Assembly: GCA_038373865.1 (NCBI GenBank)
Contig: JAXGGA010003066.1
Span: 1-64,000, forward strand
Source: Uloborus plumipes
Taxonomy: Eukaryota; Arthropoda; Arachnida; Araneae; Uloboridae
Direction of reading: 5' to 3'
DNA length: 64,000 nt
The translations under genes were made by a program, and so were the position numbers. Positions 61,837 to 64,000 of this stretch are shown here, one piece after another; position 1 is the first letter of the stretch, and every line of letters begins with the position of its first letter. A model generated the notes under the pieces. That model saw only the letters and a list, made by a program, of their open reading frames with translations, was not told where the DNA came from and did no database searches.

Positions 61837-63053
61837 CACTGAAGTGACAAAAGTCATGGGATACCTCTTAATATCGTGTCGGCCCTCCTTTTGCCCGGCG
61901 AAGTGCAACAACTCGACGTGGCATGGACTCAACAAGTCGTTGGAAGTCTTCTGCAGGAATATTGAGCTATGCTGTCTCGATAGACGTCCATAATTGTGAA
62001 AGCGTTGATGGGGCAGGATTTTGGGCACGAACAGACCTCTCGATGGTGTCCCATAAATGCTCAATGGGATTCATGTCGGGCGATCTAGGTGGCCAAATCA
62101 TTCGTTGGAATTGTCCAGAATTTTCTTCAAACCAATTGCGAACAGTTGTGGCCCGGTGACATGGCGCATTGTCATCCATAAAAATCCCATCGTTGTTTGG
62201 GTACATGAAGTCCATGAATGGCTGCAAGTGATCTCCAAGTAGCTGCACATAAGCATTTCCAGTCAATGTTCGGTCCAGTCGCACTAGAGGACCAAGTCCA
62301 TGCCATGAAAAAACAGCCCACACCATTACGGAGCCACCACCAGCTTGAACAGTGCCTTGCTGACAGTTTGGGTCCATGGCTTCGTGGGGTCTGCGCCACA
62401 CTCGAACCCTACCATCGGCTCTTACCAGCTGAAATCGTGACTCATCGGACCAGGCCACGGTTTTCCATTCATCTAGGGACCAACCGATATGCTCACGTGC
62501 CCACGAGAGTCGCTGCCAGCGATGTCGTTCTGTCAGTAACGGCACTCGAGTCGGTCTTCTGCTGGAATAGCCCAAAAATCCAAATTTCTCCGCACAGTTC
62601 TAGAAGACACGTCCATTGTACGTCCCACATTGATTTCTACGGTGATTTGACGCAGTGTTGCTTGTCTGTTAGAATTTACGACTCTTTGCAGACGTCGCCG
62701 GTCTCGATCTTTAAGTGCAGGCGGTCGACCACTGCGCTGTCCATGGTGGGATGTTATGCCTGAAATTTCATACTCTCGGCACACTCTTGACACAGTGGAT
62801 CTGGGAATGTTGAATTCTCTAACGATTTCCGAAATGGCATGACCCATGCGTCTAGCTCCAACTAACATTCCGCGTTCAAAGTCTGTTAATTCACGTCGTG
62901 CGGTCATCATCACGTTAAAACCTCTTCACATGAATAACTTGAACAGAAATGAAAGCTCTGTAAAAGCACTGCGCATTTATACCTGTTCTATGCGATGCTA
63001 CTGCCATCTGAAAATTTGCATATTGCTATCCCATGACTTTTGTCACTTCAGTG
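61837..63053 (-). mobile_element. Tc1-like transposon, DD36E type, 1,217 bp
   Basis: TA at 61835-61836 and 63054-63055 flanks 27-bp ends (CACTGAAGTGACAAAAGTCA...) that match each other at all 27 positions. A single transposase gene fills the interior. Perfect ends with only two coding lesions suggest recent insertion. Confidence 0.95.
61868..62913 (-). pseudogene. Tc1-like transposase, one frameshift and one stop
   Basis: Starts at ATG 62913. The N-terminal ~50 residues form a paired-like helix-turn-helix (AISEIVREFNIPRSTVSRVC), then the GRPP linker (RSGRPPAL) and second DNA-binding half. A one-base loss near 62570, inside an A/T-rich run, moves the rest to another frame. The catalytic core has 'WSDESRF', 'MDDNAPCH' and 'NPIEHLWD', with 36 residues between the second Asp and the Glu. 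That makes it DD36E rather than the usual DD34E. A TAG near 61964, where a Trp codon would fit, precedes a still readable tail (LNIPAEDFQRLVESMP) that ends at TAA 61868. The span of 1,046 bases, one short of 349 codons, agrees with a full-length ~348-residue protein. Confidence 0.93.
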
Positions 63054-64000
63054 TATAGCATATATGCTATAACTTTTAAAATTTAAAAACTTTTTAAACA
63101 GTACGTATTTATTTAGTGTCTTTTTTGTATTATATTTTTAATATGAATAAAAAACTCCTGAAAGATAGTCTAAAATTTATACAAAATTACAGCTTTTAGA
63201 ATGAATTAATCAACTGCAGGTTATGTCAAGTTGAATAGGAAAAAGAGTTGAAGGAAAAAAGAAAAACAATGTTTTGAAACCCGGTTGCAATATTTGACTG
63301 CAATAATTTTTACTTGCTGGAAATATATATTTTTTAAATTTTAATTTTAAGAAAAGAGGGGAAAAAACAATGGAACGTAAAATTCTTCAAAAACTATGAG
63401 GCATTGACAATTTATCTATGTAGTTCTACTTAGATACTGAGATGTTTTATTTTAGTACATTGCAAGCCATATTGCTTACAGAATAACAGAAGTTTATCTA
63501 TGCAATGATTCAAAATTGTAACTTTTTAAGAACCAGGAAAATAAATTAGGCGCCAGACAAATTATTTCTCATCTTCAGTGTAAAATGGCTTTGATTGCTA
63601 TAACATGTTTTTTAGCTTCCCGGGTGACTTGGGTTAAGGGATTTATCGTACCCCTTGTGGATATATTTCAGCAATTCTCTAGAAATATGCAATTTCTTGT
63701 TCCAGTACCACAGCAAGCATAGAAAAGTTTACTCAAGTTCTTCTATTCTTATTATTTATTTATCACCGTCTAAAGAACAAAGTTACAAACTTTTGACAGT
63801 GCAAAATAATACTTACTGATGTGGAGTATTCATCGGACATGTGACCCAAAAAGGATGAAAAACACTGAAATTGCACGGCTATGTGAACACACAACATTAT
63901 TAGTAGGCACACCTGGAAGATCATCCATGGGTTTTTGTCTCAATGTAGCTCAATTTTCATTGCATGCATAAAATTGACTGACAGATGTTTAATTTACCCT
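63054..64000. other. Non-coding, nothing recognised
   Basis: AT-rich; no exon or repeat ends. Confidence 0.35.

Noticed and set aside
62218..62763. 181-codon plus-strand frame
   Set aside because: Antisense of the Tc1 transposase; no independent support.

Overview
The window looks like nuclear DNA of a large, AT-rich, repeat-laden arthropod genome, most likely a chelicerate and plausibly a spider. That assignment is inference. It rests on spliced exons with consensus GT-AG borders, a 21.1 kb intron, a secreted cysteine/leucine-rich-repeat N-terminus of a kind I associate with arachnids and crustaceans, and Helitron, hAT, Tc1/mariner and piggyBac relics of arthropod type. There is no bacterial gene organisation, no rRNA and no convincing functional tRNA gene.

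Host genes are sparse. (1) A two-coding-exon plus-strand gene (15330-16081 joined to 37190-37583) encodes a 381-residue protein with a polar, serine-rich N-terminal region and two hydrophobic segments near the C-terminus. I do not recognise the family. (2) The first coding exon of a secreted LRR-type protein lies at 58185-58469 and the rest of that gene is not visible. (3) A weaker candidate is a minus-strand exon at 44210-44461 with two hydrophobic segments. A possible untranslated exon near 4387-4673 is speculative.

The rest is transposon strata. 1-15 kb: an inverted-repeat element filled with a 146-bp minisatellite, two short Helitrons, a pogo-like MITE, a piggyBac-type MITE, two very long hairpins, and a 1.69 kb TA-flanked element nested inside another MITE. 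16-37 kb, the large intron: more MITEs, a satellite-like array of palindromic ~97-bp units, a foldback element with 1 kb arms interrupted by a second copy of the 1.7 kb element, and a motif-iterated region ending in a perfect 60-bp duplication. 41-54 kb: a three-level transposon nest, a decayed Helitron carrying the end of its helicase, a broken hAT transposase cut by a GC-rich minisatellite. 54-57 kb: a 2.6 kb hAT-type element with a perfect 8-bp target duplication. 59-63 kb: pogo-like and mariner remnants and a Tc1 element whose two 27-bp ends match perfectly although its DD36E transposase is broken.

The most distinctive feature is architectural. Several unrelated-looking TA-flanked families, and one whose ends I could not fix, repeat a family-specific 9-16 base word, usually taken from the terminal inverted repeat, many times internally and in both orientations. 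The 1.7 kb element, with about a dozen copies of its word, is the extreme case. I found no sign of a virus, toxin gene or CRISPR array.
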